NCBI GenBank assembly: GCA_964433635.1
Contig: CAYSSG010000025.1
Location: forward strand, 1 to 28,496
Length of the DNA: 28,496 nt
Direction: 5' to 3'
Source: CAYSSG01 sp964433635
Lineage (GTDB): Bacteria; Atribacterota; Phoenicimicrobiia; Phoenicimicrobiales; Stramentimicrobiaceae
Of the stretch, positions 1 through 8,104 are shown in pieces. Position 1 is the first letter of the stretch. Each line of letters starts with the position of its first letter. Below the pieces are notes generated by a model that made no database searches, was not told the DNA's origin, and saw nothing but the letters and a program-made list of their open reading frames with translations. The translations under genes were made by a program, and so were the position numbers.

Positions 1-2175
1 CATGTGATTAAATGCTGGAGTTCATTATTCACCGATCGTGCTGTAATCTATCGAATACAAAATAGTTTTGATCACCGAAAGATTTTGCTCTCTGTTGTAA
101 TACAGAAAATGGTGATGTCGGAAGTTTCGGGCATTCTGTTTACAGCAGATCCAATAACCTCTGATAGAAAGACACTTTCCATCGAGGCTGGATTTGGACT
201 TGGTGAAGCATTGGTGTCTGGATCGGTAAAACCGGATATTTATAAGGTAGTGAATGGTAAGATTACTAAGAAAAATATAGGAACAAAGGAGATAGAAATC
301 AGAGCTGACCATACTGGAGGTACCAAAGAAATAAGAATCGAAAATGGCAGACAGCAAAAACAGGTGCTAGAAGATGAGCAGATACAAAAGCTTGCTGCTA
401 TGGGAAGGAAGATTGAAGCGCATTTTGGATATCCCCAGGACATCGAATGGTGTCTTACCGGCGGAGAGTTTTACATAGTTCAAAGTCGTCCCATCACAAC
501 TCTTTTCCTTGCTCCCAAAAGTCCTGATAAAGTAAAAAGAGTATATATGTCGGTAGGTCATATGCAGGTCATGACCGAGCCTATCCTGCCTCTGGGTATC
601 TCCTTATTCGGATTTGCCTCACTGTTTCCGGCAGACCAGGCCGGTGGACGGCTTTATGCGGATATTACCTTTGACCTAGCCACACCCCAGGGCAGACGAA
701 TGGTCAAACAAAAAGTTGACAATATGGACCCATTGATGGCCAGCGCTGTCAGAAAAGTTCTGGATAAGAAGGAATATATCAAGAGCCTCCCCAGGGGTAA
801 AGGTAACCTGTTAAAGGGAGCCAGGCTTTTCCCATGGCTAAAAGAAGCATTCAGGATTTACCTAAAAAATGATCCTGCTATTCTTGATGAATTAGTCAGG
901 AAAAATGAAAATTCACTATACGAGTTGAAACAAAACCTGGATCATCTGTCAGGTGACGCATTATTTGACTCTATTGTTGATGATCGAAAGGAACTGCAGG
1001 CAAGGTTATTCGATGCTACACATTTTGGAGCAGTGCTTCTCTGCCAGTATGTAGCAGGTGGAATCAACACCAATACAGAAAAATGGTTGGGCGAAAAGAG
1101 TGTAACAAATCTGTTATCCAAATCTGTGGAACATAATATCACTTCTGAGATGGGGCTTGCGATCTGCGATGTGGCCGATGTTGTCCGTCAATACCCGGAA
1201 GTGCTGGATTTCTTCTCCCACACCGATGATGAGAATTTTTTCCAAAACCTTAAAAAACTTCCAGGTGGCATAGAGACAGCCTCTGCCATAAATAATTTTC
1301 TTGAGAAATACGGGGTGCGCTGCCCAGGGGAGATTGATATCACCAAACCCCGCTTCTATGAGAAGCCGACACAGCTTATCCCTGTTATTCTTAATAATAT
1401 AAAGCTATTAAAATCCGGAGAACATATTGAGAAGTTTGAACAGGGAAAAAGGGAAGCAAGGGAAACAGAAGAGAAAATTATCAGAGGACTACAGGAGCTT
1501 CCCGGTGGTGCACGTAAGGCGAAAAAAATGGAAAAAATGATTCGTGTTTTCCGTAACTTCATCGGTGCCAGAGAATATCCCAAATATTTCTGGATTCGCC
1601 GTTTTGGCATTTATAAGCAAGCTCTTTTAAAAGAAGCAGAAAAGCTGTTGGCCGCTGGTGTTATCCAGCAGGTCAGTGATGTCTTTTATCTTTATTTTGA
1701 TGAGTTCCGAGAAGCGATCCAATCTGGCCATGTAGACCAGGTACTGATTGATAAACGAAAAAAGGAATATGCCCGTTATCAAAAGCTGACACCACCACGT
1801 ATTATCCTTTCAGATGGTGAAGTCCCCCTGGGAGAATATGAAGGCAGTAATACTCCAGCAGGGGCGCTTCCCGGAGTTCCCGTATCCTCGGGTATTGTTG
1901 AAGGCCGGGCTCGAGTGGTTTTCAGGCTGGAAGATGCCCATGTTGAAAAAGGAGACATTCTTGTGACCAGCTATACTGATCCCAGCTGGACTCCGGTTTT
2001 TGTGACTGTTGCAGGGCTTGTCACAGAGGTAGGGGGTGCCATGTCTCATGGTGCGGTAATAACCCGTGAATACGGTCTCCCGGCAGTGGTTGGGGTGGAA
2101 AATGCAACAAAGCTGATTAAAAACGGACAGTCAATTCGTGTCAACGGAACCGAAGGATATGTTGAAATAGTGTAA
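1..2175 (+). CDS. Rifampicin phosphotransferase / PEP-synthase-like enzyme, 5' end cut by the window
   Basis: The reading frame is open from the first base, and the first visible residues already match the interior of a PPDK-type ATP-grasp domain, so the true start lies upstream. Visible are the second half of the ATP-grasp domain (about residues 35-165, with SGILFTADP, an EAGFGLGEALVSG stretch and a closing QSRPIT), a long central region, and a C-terminal swivelling phosphohistidine domain. That domain holds GGAMSHGAVITREYG, whose His should carry the phosphate. No PEP/pyruvate-binding TIM barrel follows, which separates it from true PEP synthase and matches the layout of rifampicin phosphotransferases (ATP-grasp, substrate domain, His domain). 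About 720 residues are visible and I estimate 140-150 are missing. The family phosphorylates small molecules using ATP with release of AMP and Pi; the real substrate here is unknown. The stop codon overlaps an inverted repeat. Confidence 0.85.
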   Translation, partial: HVIKCWSSLFTDRAVIYRIQNSFDHRKILLSVVIQKMVMSEVSGILFTADPITSDRKTLSIEAGFGLGEALVSGSVKPDIYKVVNGKITKKNIGTKEIEIRADHTGGTKEIRIENGRQQKQVLEDEQIQKLAAMGRKIEAHFGYPQDIEWCLTGGEFYIVQSRPITTLFLAPKSPDKVKRVYMSVGHMQVMTEPILPLGISLFGFASLFPADQAGGRLYADITFDLATPQGRRMVKQKVDNMDPLMASAVRKVLDKKEYIKSLPRGKGNLLKGARLFPWLKEAFRIYLKNDPAILDELVRKNENSLYELKQNLDHLSGDALFDSIVDDRKELQARLFDATHFGAVLLCQYVAGGINTNTEKWLGEKSVTNLLSKSVEHNITSEMGLAICDVADVVRQYPEVLDFFSHTDDENFFQNLKKLPGGIETASAINNFLEKYGVRCPGEIDITKPRFYEKPTQLIPVILNNIKLLKSGEHIEKFEQGKREARETEEKIIRGLQELPGGARKAKKMEKMIRVFRNFIGAREYPKYFWIRRFGIYKQALLKEAEKLLAAGVIQQVSDVFYLYFDEFREAIQSGHVDQVLIDKRKKEYARYQKLTPPRIILSDGEVPLGEYEGSNTPAGALPGVPVSSGIVEGRARVVFRLEDAHVEKGDILVTSYTDPSWTPVFVTVAGLVTEVGGAMSHGAVITREYGLPAVVGVENATKLIKNGQSIRVNGTEGYVEIV

Positions 2176-2274
2176 CCTGAAAGCGAAAAGAAGAGTGGGT
2201 TGTATTGATGTACAAATCTCCTTTGAGCACAATGCAACTTTGCCAACACTTTCAGGTCACTCAATAAGAAATTC
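2172..2274. repeat. Intergenic inverted-repeat element, copy A
   Basis: A 14-base arm at 2172-2185 (GTAACCTGAAAGCG) is nearly the reverse complement of 2247-2260 (CACTTTCAGGTCAC), with 12 of 14 positions pairing. Inside it a second pair, 2199-2207 and 2230-2238, matches in 8 of 9 positions plus a G.U. Together they could fold into a long hairpin just after the kinase-like gene. No T-tract follows, so it is not a standard terminator. The right arm and its flank (2242-2274) recur at 13147-13178. It could be a small mobile-element remnant or a REP-like element. The rest of the gap, to 2511, shows nothing else I can support. Confidence 0.55.
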
Positions 2275-2511
2275 TTCCTAAAAGAAAACAATAAGAATAA
2301 AATAAATTAATGGTGTCAAATTCTGAAATATCAGTTTCCTTTCGACCTCATCCACCATATTTTCCCATCTCACAGGATACATGGCATAAGAGGAAATAGA
2401 GAATAGATGTACCATGTTTGTTGCCTGGTATATAATGAAGGAAACATTGAACAGAACCTATACACCTGAATAATATCTCCAATGTAACGATAAGATTTTT
2501 TTGGAGGCAGT

Positions 2512-3051
2512 ATGAATGAAAAAGATAGAATAATACCATTTATATGGCGTGTAACCTATTCACACATCATTGCATATTTTATTGCAGGACTCTTTGCGGT
2601 TACTTTTATGAATTACAGAGAACACTATTCATCTGATACACTTTCTTTGCTCATGCGAGCAGTTGATTCTCCCATCGTAGCCCTAGGTCCTATGTTACAG
2701 CTTATTCGCGGATTGATTATAGGATTGGTCTTATTTCCCTTTAGAAGTTGTTTTCTTGAAAATAAAAATGGTTTTCTAAAATTAGCATTACTGATATTCG
2801 GACTTTCAGCTGTCTCTACAATAGGACCAACCCCGGGATCCTTTGAGGGCATTATTTATACCATTCTACCAATCCAATATCATTTACTGGGTATTCCAGA
2901 GACCATTATTTACATTCTACTCTTTATTGTAATTCTCAATTATTCCTATAACAGTAACAAGAGATGGGTTTCTATTTTGCCAGTTGTTCTTGTATGCATT
3001 ATCTTCATTTTCAGCATTTTAGGGTACTTTGCAGCAATTGGAAAATTATGA
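2512..3051 (+). CDS. Uncharacterised multi-pass membrane protein
   Basis: I do not recognise this 179-residue protein. ATG is preceded by GGAGG at 2503-2507 with short spacing. It has about five hydrophobic stretches, roughly residues 17-33, 53-75, 86-102, 120-143 and 153-175, with short polar loops, so it should sit in the inner membrane. A loop with PTPGSFEG near residue 110 is rich in Gly and Pro and may be a functional or re-entrant segment. No signal peptide, enzymatic motif or transporter signature is visible. It stands alone, with large gaps on both sides, so the neighbourhood does not suggest a role. It could be a small transporter or an envelope stress protein; neither is supported. 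Confidence 0.7.
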   Translation: MNEKDRIIPFIWRVTYSHIIAYFIAGLFAVTFMNYREHYSSDTLSLLMRAVDSPIVALGPMLQLIRGLIIGLVLFPFRSCFLENKNGFLKLALLIFGLSAVSTIGPTPGSFEGIIYTILPIQYHLLGIPETIIYILLFIVILNYSYNSNKRWVSILPVVLVCIIFIFSILGYFAAIGKL

Positions 3052-3430
3052 GGTGCTTACAAGAAAATTGCCAGGGAGTCTTGAAATAAAAAGATGACAT
3101 AACTTTCTTTAATGAATAATACATATTGGATTTATCATTGAGAAATAACATCCCACATAACTTGATCATAGAATAATCTGATGCATCAGTGTAGGCAAAC
3201 AATTTTCTTTATGCCAGGATAAAAATATATTTCTATGCAACTGAAATTCATTTTTTTTCGAATCACTTAATTACTTTAAAGCCTTTTACTGAGTGCCGGA
3301 AATCATGCCCCATCTTCTATTACAGAATAAACATAAAAGAGTCATGAGCAAGGAAAGATATCATCATTTGATGATATAATAAAATTAAAAATATAACGTC
3401 CAGTAATGACTTTATTAAAAGGAGACATCA
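3052..3430. other. Intergenic region before the peroxiredoxin gene
   Basis: This 379-base AT-rich gap has no convincing gene. It contains a perfect 12-base palindrome at 3178-3189 (CTGATGCATCAG), which may be chance, and the promoter/operator described separately at 3359-3380. No terminator with a GC stem and T-tract follows the membrane-protein gene. Confidence 0.6.
3359..3380 (+). promoter_or_regulatory. Peroxiredoxin promoter with overlapping palindromic operator
   Basis: An extended -10 element, TGATATAAT, lies at 3372-3380. A perfect 8-2-8 palindrome, TATCATCA-TT-TGATGATA, covers 3359-3376 and so overlaps the -10. No good -35 is visible, which is common for extended -10 promoters. A dimeric repressor bound here would block RNA polymerase, which suits a peroxide- or metal-responsive gene. 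The regulator is not identifiable from this window. Confidence 0.45.
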
Positions 3431-3886
3431 ATGAAATTAGAAGAAGGAATGAAAGCCCCTGATTTTACCTTGCCTGATAGCCAGGGAAATGAGATAAGCC
3501 TATCAGATTATATGGGAAAAAATGTTATTTTATATTTTTATCCTAAAGACAACACTAAAGGATGCACTCTTGAAGCCACCAACTTCAGAGACAACTATGA
3601 AAAGATTAAGAAAATGAATACCATTGTATTAGGTGTAAGTAAGGACAGCATAAAATCCCATGCCAATTTTATTAACAAATACAATTTACCTTTCAGATTG
3701 CTCAGTGATACAGAAGGGAAGGTTTGTGAATTGTATGGTGTCTGGAAAGAAAAGAGCATGTATGGGCGAAAATATATGGGCATTGAGAGAACGACTTTTT
3801 TGATTGATAGAGAAGGCAAGATTTTGAAAATATTTCCCAAAGTGCAAGTGAGGGGACATATGGAAGAAGTTGTTCATTTTCTTTGA
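3431..3886 (+). CDS. bcp: Thioredoxin-dependent peroxiredoxin, PrxQ/BCP type
   Basis: This cytoplasmic thiol peroxidase should reduce hydrogen peroxide and organic hydroperoxides with electrons from thioredoxin. The 151-residue length is normal for BCP/PrxQ. The active-site motif PxxxTxxC is present at 38-45 (PKDNTKGC), making C45 the peroxidatic cysteine. Later family landmarks are also present, including YGVWKEKSMYGRKYMGIER (about 102-120) and the TTFLID strand. The usual resolving cysteine five residues after C45 is replaced by T50. The only other cysteine is C99, so the enzyme is either 1-Cys or uses C99 or a partner thiol. ATG follows AAAAGGAGA with good spacing. It is a single gene, probably controlled by the palindrome at its promoter. 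Oxygen or peroxide defence fits an anaerobe. Confidence 0.93.
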   Translation: MKLEEGMKAPDFTLPDSQGNEISLSDYMGKNVILYFYPKDNTKGCTLEATNFRDNYEKIKKMNTIVLGVSKDSIKSHANFINKYNLPFRLLSDTEGKVCELYGVWKEKSMYGRKYMGIERTTFLIDREGKILKIFPKVQVRGHMEEVVHFL

Positions 3887-4662
3887 ATGAATCATTAAAG
3901 GTAATAAAAATTAAAAAAAATATTTAGATCATATTTAATTTGTTTTAAAGAAATAAAAATTTAATTTATAAGAATGTTAAAAAATTCAAATAAAAATTAA
4001 ATGCCGTTGATAAATGGTATCAGGAGGATTTTGGATAATCATCTCTTGAATTATAAGTTTAAAAGTGTCATCTTGATTTCATAACGATACAACTATATTT
4101 TGCATTCCCAACAGCACTCTATCATGTTGCTGACCGGAAAAGCCTTGATTAACCAGGATGATCTCCATGATTTTCTAACAGTCTTTTACAAAACTATCAA
4201 ATATTATCATCTATCCTGCATACTATTATCTGATGCGCAATCATTGTTATCGGATACACAAACACCGGAAGGCTTTATCTCAGCCTTTTCTAATATTTAT
4301 GCTGCAGCCTTCAGGGCTATTCGCTACATCAGAAATAACAACATTCCCAGTCCGGGTGCTATCAATTGATGGGATAACCCTCTATTCTTTTAGAGAGGAT
4401 TGTTCTTTAAATGTCAGGGAAATTATATTATAATAATACCAATAGGTCGATATATTCTTTTCAGGATTGATATTTTGAATTTTTCGGTATCTTTGTGGAC
4501 AACCTGAAGCATTATCTCAAGAAAACGAAGATAAGAGCCAGTGAGCGTTCATATAAATATCGATCATAATAATGATAAATGATTTGAGGGGGTGATAGAT
4601 AACATTATTTTCATAGAAAATATTTTTTGAAAATAATTTTTAAAAAAGGAGAGTTTAGTAAA
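3887..4662. other. Long AT-rich intergenic region before the sugar ABC operon
   Basis: This gap of almost 780 bases is very AT-rich at 3890-4010. A TTG-start open frame at 4100-4369 (89 codons; in-frame ATG at 4124) has no Shine-Dalgarno, no recognisable motif and no homologue I know, so I do not call it a gene. An isolated AGGAGG near 4021 is not followed by a usable start. A TATAAT at 4429-4434 lacks a fitting -35. The last part holds the leader hairpin at 4604-4637. The length is consistent with a regulated promoter region for the importer, or with a decayed gene. Confidence 0.5.
4604..4637 (+). promoter_or_regulatory. AU-rich leader hairpin before the sugar-binding protein gene
   Basis: ATTATTTTCA at 4604-4613 and TGAAAATAAT at 4628-4637 are perfect reverse complements around a 14-base loop. 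The element ends about 8 bases before the Shine-Dalgarno AAAGGAGAG (4645-4653) of the binding-protein gene. It could be an operator or a leader structure affecting mRNA stability or translation. In such AT-rich DNA chance is a real possibility. Confidence 0.3.
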
Positions 4663-5751
4663 ATGAAGAAGACATTATTATGGGTATTAATACTGCTACT
4701 TGTATCTACCATCACAGGTATTTCGATTGCTCAGGGACTGGATGTGGGCATTGTTCTTCCTACTAAAGATGAGCCAAGATGGATACAGGATGAAACCCGG
4801 TTTAAAGCTGCTCTTGAAACGGCTGGTTATAGCGCCGAAATTCTCTTCAGTCAGGGCTCCTCCGCCAGAGAGAAAGAGAATGTCGAAGCACTGATTACCA
4901 AAGGTGCCAAGGTTATCGTTATTTGCCCGCATGATGCTACCGCAGCAGCAGCTGCTGCAGATGCAGCAAGGGATGCAGGTATCAAGGTTATTTCTTATGA
5001 CCGCTTAATCCGTGAAACAGAATCTGTTGATTACTATGTGACTTTTGACAGTATTGCGGTTGGAGCAGCCCAGGCCCAGTATCTGGTTGACAAAACTACC
5101 GGTATCGGGAATCCACTTTACCTGTATGCCGGAGCTGCGACGGATAATAATTCCTTCCTGTTCTTTGAAGGCGCCTGGAATGTTCTTCAACCCAAGATTG
5201 CGGATGGTACCTTCGTAATCAAGAATTCAAGTGAAGCTATTGCTCTGCAGGATAAGTCCACCTTAAATCGAGGGGAGATGGGGAATATTATAGGCCAGGT
5301 CACCACCGATTGGGACTTTACAGTTGCCAGGAATCTGGCTGAAGCTAACCTGACTGTTGCCGGTCCTGAGGATAAGGGGGAAGTATTTATCCTGGCACCG
5401 AATGACGGCACAGGCCGTTCAATCGGAGATGCATTTGCTGCTGACAATGATGTAACCAATTATGTCGTTACCGGTCAAGATGCTGAGATACCCTCTGTAC
5501 AGTATATTATTGATGGAAAGCAGTCAATGACCGTATTAAAAGACGTCAGAACACTGGTTAATGATGCAATTGCTGCTGCCGTTGCCTATCTGAATGGCCA
5601 GACTCCAGAGGCTACCCATACCTACAATAACGGAAGGGTTGAGGTTCCTGCCAAACCGTCCGAGGTGATTACCGTAGACAAGAGTAATGTAAAAGCTGCC
5701 ATAATAGATTCCGGCTACTGGGATGCATCCGAATTTACAGGATTAGAATAA
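4663..5751 (+). CDS. Periplasmic sugar-binding protein of a CUT2 ABC importer, ChvE-like
   Basis: This is the extracytoplasmic receptor of a monosaccharide importer. An in-frame start 36 bases upstream exists, but the ATG at 4663 is preferred because AAAGGAGAG lies 9 bases before it and it begins directly with a signal peptide (MKK, hydrophobic core, cleavage near ISIAQG). The mature part matches the ChvE/XylF group: GIVLPTKDEPRW near the N-terminus, KVISYDRLIRE after the second strand, a YVTFDS segment, DNNSFLFFEGA, a VTGQDAEIPSVQYI segment and TVLKDVRTL. The conserved RLIR, FD and GQDAE regions carry sugar-contacting residues in ChvE. Relatives bind xylose, arabinose, glucose or galactose, and the exact ligand cannot be read here. 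It is followed by a stable hairpin, then the ATPase and permease genes, and should be expressed more than they are. Confidence 0.92.
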   Translation: MKKTLLWVLILLLVSTITGISIAQGLDVGIVLPTKDEPRWIQDETRFKAALETAGYSAEILFSQGSSAREKENVEALITKGAKVIVICPHDATAAAAAADAARDAGIKVISYDRLIRETESVDYYVTFDSIAVGAAQAQYLVDKTTGIGNPLYLYAGAATDNNSFLFFEGAWNVLQPKIADGTFVIKNSSEAIALQDKSTLNRGEMGNIIGQVTTDWDFTVARNLAEANLTVAGPEDKGEVFILAPNDGTGRSIGDAFAADNDVTNYVVTGQDAEIPSVQYIIDGKQSMTVLKDVRTLVNDAIAAAVAYLNGQTPEATHTYNNGRVEVPAKPSEVITVDKSNVKAAIIDSGYWDASEFTGLE

Positions 5752-5786
5752 TTATTACATAAATTTGAATCTAGTGTAAACAATGA

Positions 5787-5850
5787 ATGATGCGAGCGAA
5801 GTGAACTATTTCCAGTTTGATTGGAAATGATTCGCTTCGCTCGGCATCAT
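5787..5850 (+). promoter_or_regulatory. Long intra-operon hairpin between binding-protein and ATPase genes
   Basis: 5787-5813 and 5823-5850 are nearly perfect reverse complements (about 27 bp, with one bulged G and two mismatched or wobble positions) around a 9-base loop. No T-tract follows, so it is unlikely to terminate fully. In binding-protein operons, hairpins at this position protect the upstream mRNA from 3' exonucleases and lower expression of the membrane components, and that is the likely role. It may also be an inserted repeat, although I saw no second copy in the window. Confidence 0.75.
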
Positions 5851-5906
5851 CTATGGATTTTTTAATTGTGACAAGTTTTAAACTATTGAAAAAAGAGGGT
5901 AGGTTG

Positions 5907-6713
5907 ATGGCAGAAAAAATGCCTGTTGTAGAGATGCGAAATATTAAAAAGCATTTTGGTGGTGTAGAGGCGTTAAAAGGGGTCAATCTGGTTCTGCATC
6001 ATAATGAAGTGCTGGGATTGGTTGGTGACAATGCTGCCGGAAAATCTACATTGATGAAGATTCTCAGTGGCGCATATATCCCGGATGAAGGTGAAATTTT
6101 CATTGAAGGCAAGAAGATCCATATGACCAGTTCACAGGATGCACATCAACAGGGTATTGAGATGGTGTACCAGGATCTGGCACTTGCCAATAATTTAGAT
6201 GTGGTTGCCAATGTATTTATGGGTAGAGAAGCGGTAAGTTTTAAAATAGGTCCGATTGGTGTGATGGATGAGCAATACATGGAGCAGGAAACCAAGCGCT
6301 TATTGGATCGTCTTAAGATTGTTGTCCCCTCTGTGCGTTCAAACGTGGAACGTTTATCAGGTGGCCAGCGACAAGCAGTGGCGATTGCCCGTTCCACAGC
6401 TTTTAATGCTAAAGTGACTATCATGGATGAACCTACGGCAGCCCTGAGTGTGGCTGCTATTGAAAAGGTGCTTGATCTGGTGAGAGAACTTAAGGCACAG
6501 GGCAATTCCATTATCATTATCAGCCATCGGCTGGAGGATATATACCATGTTAGTGACCGAATGATGGTTCTGCGTCAAGGACGTAAGGTGTGTGATACTC
6601 CGGTTACCGGGGATATTGATACCTTCCGGGAGCACGTTGTAGCATATATTGTTGGTGCCCGGGATGATTTTGCTGAAGAAGGGAGCAAGCAGTCTAATGG
6701 CAAGCGCAAATAA
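5907..6713 (+). CDS. Single-domain sugar ABC transporter ATPase, FrcA-like
   Basis: This cytoplasmic ATPase should energise the sugar importer. An upstream in-frame start would place the 5' end inside the hairpin, so I chose the ATG at 5907, preceded by GAGGG at 5895-5899. The 268-residue protein has one complete nucleotide-binding domain: Walker A GDNAAGKST at 40-48, a Q-loop in VYQDLALANN, signature LSGGQ at 150-154, Walker B with D174-E175, and switch His207 in ISHRLED. Most CUT2 ATPases (XylG, RbsA, MglA, GguA) are about 500 residues with two fused domains, the second degenerate. This one is half-size and ends cleanly after the first domain, as in fructose-type FrcA, and probably works as a homodimer. 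It overlaps the permease gene by 17 bases. Confidence 0.92.
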   Translation: MAEKMPVVEMRNIKKHFGGVEALKGVNLVLHHNEVLGLVGDNAAGKSTLMKILSGAYIPDEGEIFIEGKKIHMTSSQDAHQQGIEMVYQDLALANNLDVVANVFMGREAVSFKIGPIGVMDEQYMEQETKRLLDRLKIVVPSVRSNVERLSGGQRQAVAIARSTAFNAKVTIMDEPTAALSVAAIEKVLDLVRELKAQGNSIIIISHRLEDIYHVSDRMMVLRQGRKVCDTPVTGDIDTFREHVVAYIVGARDDFAEEGSKQSNGKRK

Positions 6714-7908
6714 GTCTGAAAAGACATTCCTTAAGGATGTAAATAAGGTATTTCAGGAAAATATTCGTGAATGGGGTATGTATATTGCTTTATTCATGAT
6801 TATGATCATTTTTACAATTACTACAAAGGGTATTTTTCTTTCATCGAGGAACATAGGTAATTTGATCAATCAGACTGGTTATATCGCAATACTAGCCATT
6901 GGGATGACTTTAGTTATCATTATTTCACATATAGATTTATCAGTAGGGTATCTATCTGGTTTTCTGGGTGCAGTAGCAGCGACTGCCATGGAGTTCTGGC
7001 ACCTGCCTGCCTCAGTAAGTATCGTAATGGTATTGCTAATAGGGGGCATAGCAGGACTTTTCACCGGTTTTTTGGTAGGCCAGATGAAAATACCGGCTTT
7101 TGTTGCGACGCTTGCGGGATGGTTGGGTTACAGAGGCGCACTGCAACTTGTCACAATGCATAGGGGTACGATCGTTATCACAAATGATGCTTTTAATGCC
7201 ATAGGAAATGGTTATATTCCTGATATCCCTAATATTGGAATTTTGCCAGGCGTACATAAATTTACCCTTATTCTCGGAATTATAGTCATTTTATTTTACA
7301 TTATAAATAGCATCAATAAACGGAAAAGAATGCTGAACCTTCATTTTAAGGTAACCCCGATAGATTTTTTTATTATGAAACTGGTTCTTATGTCAGCTTT
7401 GATTGGGGGCATTACCTGGGTACTTGCAGGCTATAGAGGTCTATCCTGGACTGCGGTGGTTGTGATTTTTATTGTTCTATTTTATCATTTTGTGATGACG
7501 CAGACGGATCTTGGCAGACATATTTATGCTGTTGGCGGTAATCCTGAAGCGGCACAGTTAACAGGTATCAGTGTAAGGAAAATAACCTTTATCGTGTTCT
7601 GTTCAATGGGTATGCTTGCTGCTTTATCAGGTATATTATATGCATCCCGTTTTAAATCAGCTACTACAACAGCAGGAACTTTATTTGAATTGGATGCAAT
7701 CGCAGCGGCTTTCGTAGGGGGTGTATCACCTTCAGGCGGGATTGGAAAGGTTACCGGTTCAATTGTCGGTGCTTTTGTTATGATGTCATTAACAAGCGGG
7801 ATGAACCTGATGGGTATTGATATATCCTACCAGTATATTGTCAGGGCGTTAGTACTTGTGGCTGCGGTGGTTTTTGATGTTGCAACACGCAATAGAAAAA
7901 AGACGTAA
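6697..7908 (+). CDS. Sugar ABC transporter permease, XylH/GguB-like
   Basis: This is the inner-membrane channel of the importer, in the BPD_transp_2 family. An in-frame start 48 bases further upstream is available, but the ATG at 6697 has GGGAG at 6681-6685 and gives a normal soluble N-terminus before the first membrane segment. The 403-residue protein has about ten hydrophobic segments. The family signature is present at GMTLVIIISHIDLSVGYLSG, followed by GFLVGQMKIPAFVATLAGW and, near the C-terminus, FELDAIAAAFVGGVSPSGG with the GIGKVTGSIVGAF segment that contacts the ATPase. The central loop around KRKRMLNLHFK is longer and more basic than in RbsC and fits the XylH/GguB branch. Its start lies within the ATPase gene, implying translational coupling. 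It completes the three-gene importer. Confidence 0.92.
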   Translation: MASANKSEKTFLKDVNKVFQENIREWGMYIALFMIMIIFTITTKGIFLSSRNIGNLINQTGYIAILAIGMTLVIIISHIDLSVGYLSGFLGAVAATAMEFWHLPASVSIVMVLLIGGIAGLFTGFLVGQMKIPAFVATLAGWLGYRGALQLVTMHRGTIVITNDAFNAIGNGYIPDIPNIGILPGVHKFTLILGIIVILFYIINSINKRKRMLNLHFKVTPIDFFIMKLVLMSALIGGITWVLAGYRGLSWTAVVVIFIVLFYHFVMTQTDLGRHIYAVGGNPEAAQLTGISVRKITFIVFCSMGMLAALSGILYASRFKSATTTAGTLFELDAIAAAFVGGVSPSGGIGKVTGSIVGAFVMMSLTSGMNLMGIDISYQYIVRALVLVAAVVFDVATRNRKKT

Positions 7909-7952
7909 CGGAAGACAAGATTACTTTCAGACTTTACCTTCCAGCTCTAGGG

Positions 7953-7980
7953 TTGACAAACCCCTTACTCAGATTATTAA
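7953..7980 (+). promoter_or_regulatory. Candidate promoter for the aldehyde oxidoreductase gene
   Basis: A perfect TTGACA (7953-7958) is followed after 16 bases by TATTAA (7975-7980, 4 of 6 matches to TATAAT). The transcript would have a leader of about 115 bases. GGGTT-GACA-AACCC forms a short hairpin overlapping the -35 but lacks a T-tract, so it is a weak terminator candidate for the permease gene. Confidence 0.4.
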
Positions 7981-8104
7981 AAATAAAAGTATACTGAATA
8001 ATCCTGAAATAGTAGATATTTATGTTTTGTATTGAGAATTTATATTAATAAAGTATCAACTTAATGTAAAAAAATAGTAATCATGAATACAAGGAGGAAG
8101 GATC

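Noticed and set aside
3178..3189. Perfect 12-base palindrome CTGATGCATCAG
   Set aside because: It is not near a promoter element or gene start and may be chance.
4100..4369. 89-codon open frame in the gap before the sugar operon
   Set aside because: It uses TTG or a late ATG without a ribosome site, has no recognisable motif and lies in a low-complexity AT-rich gap.
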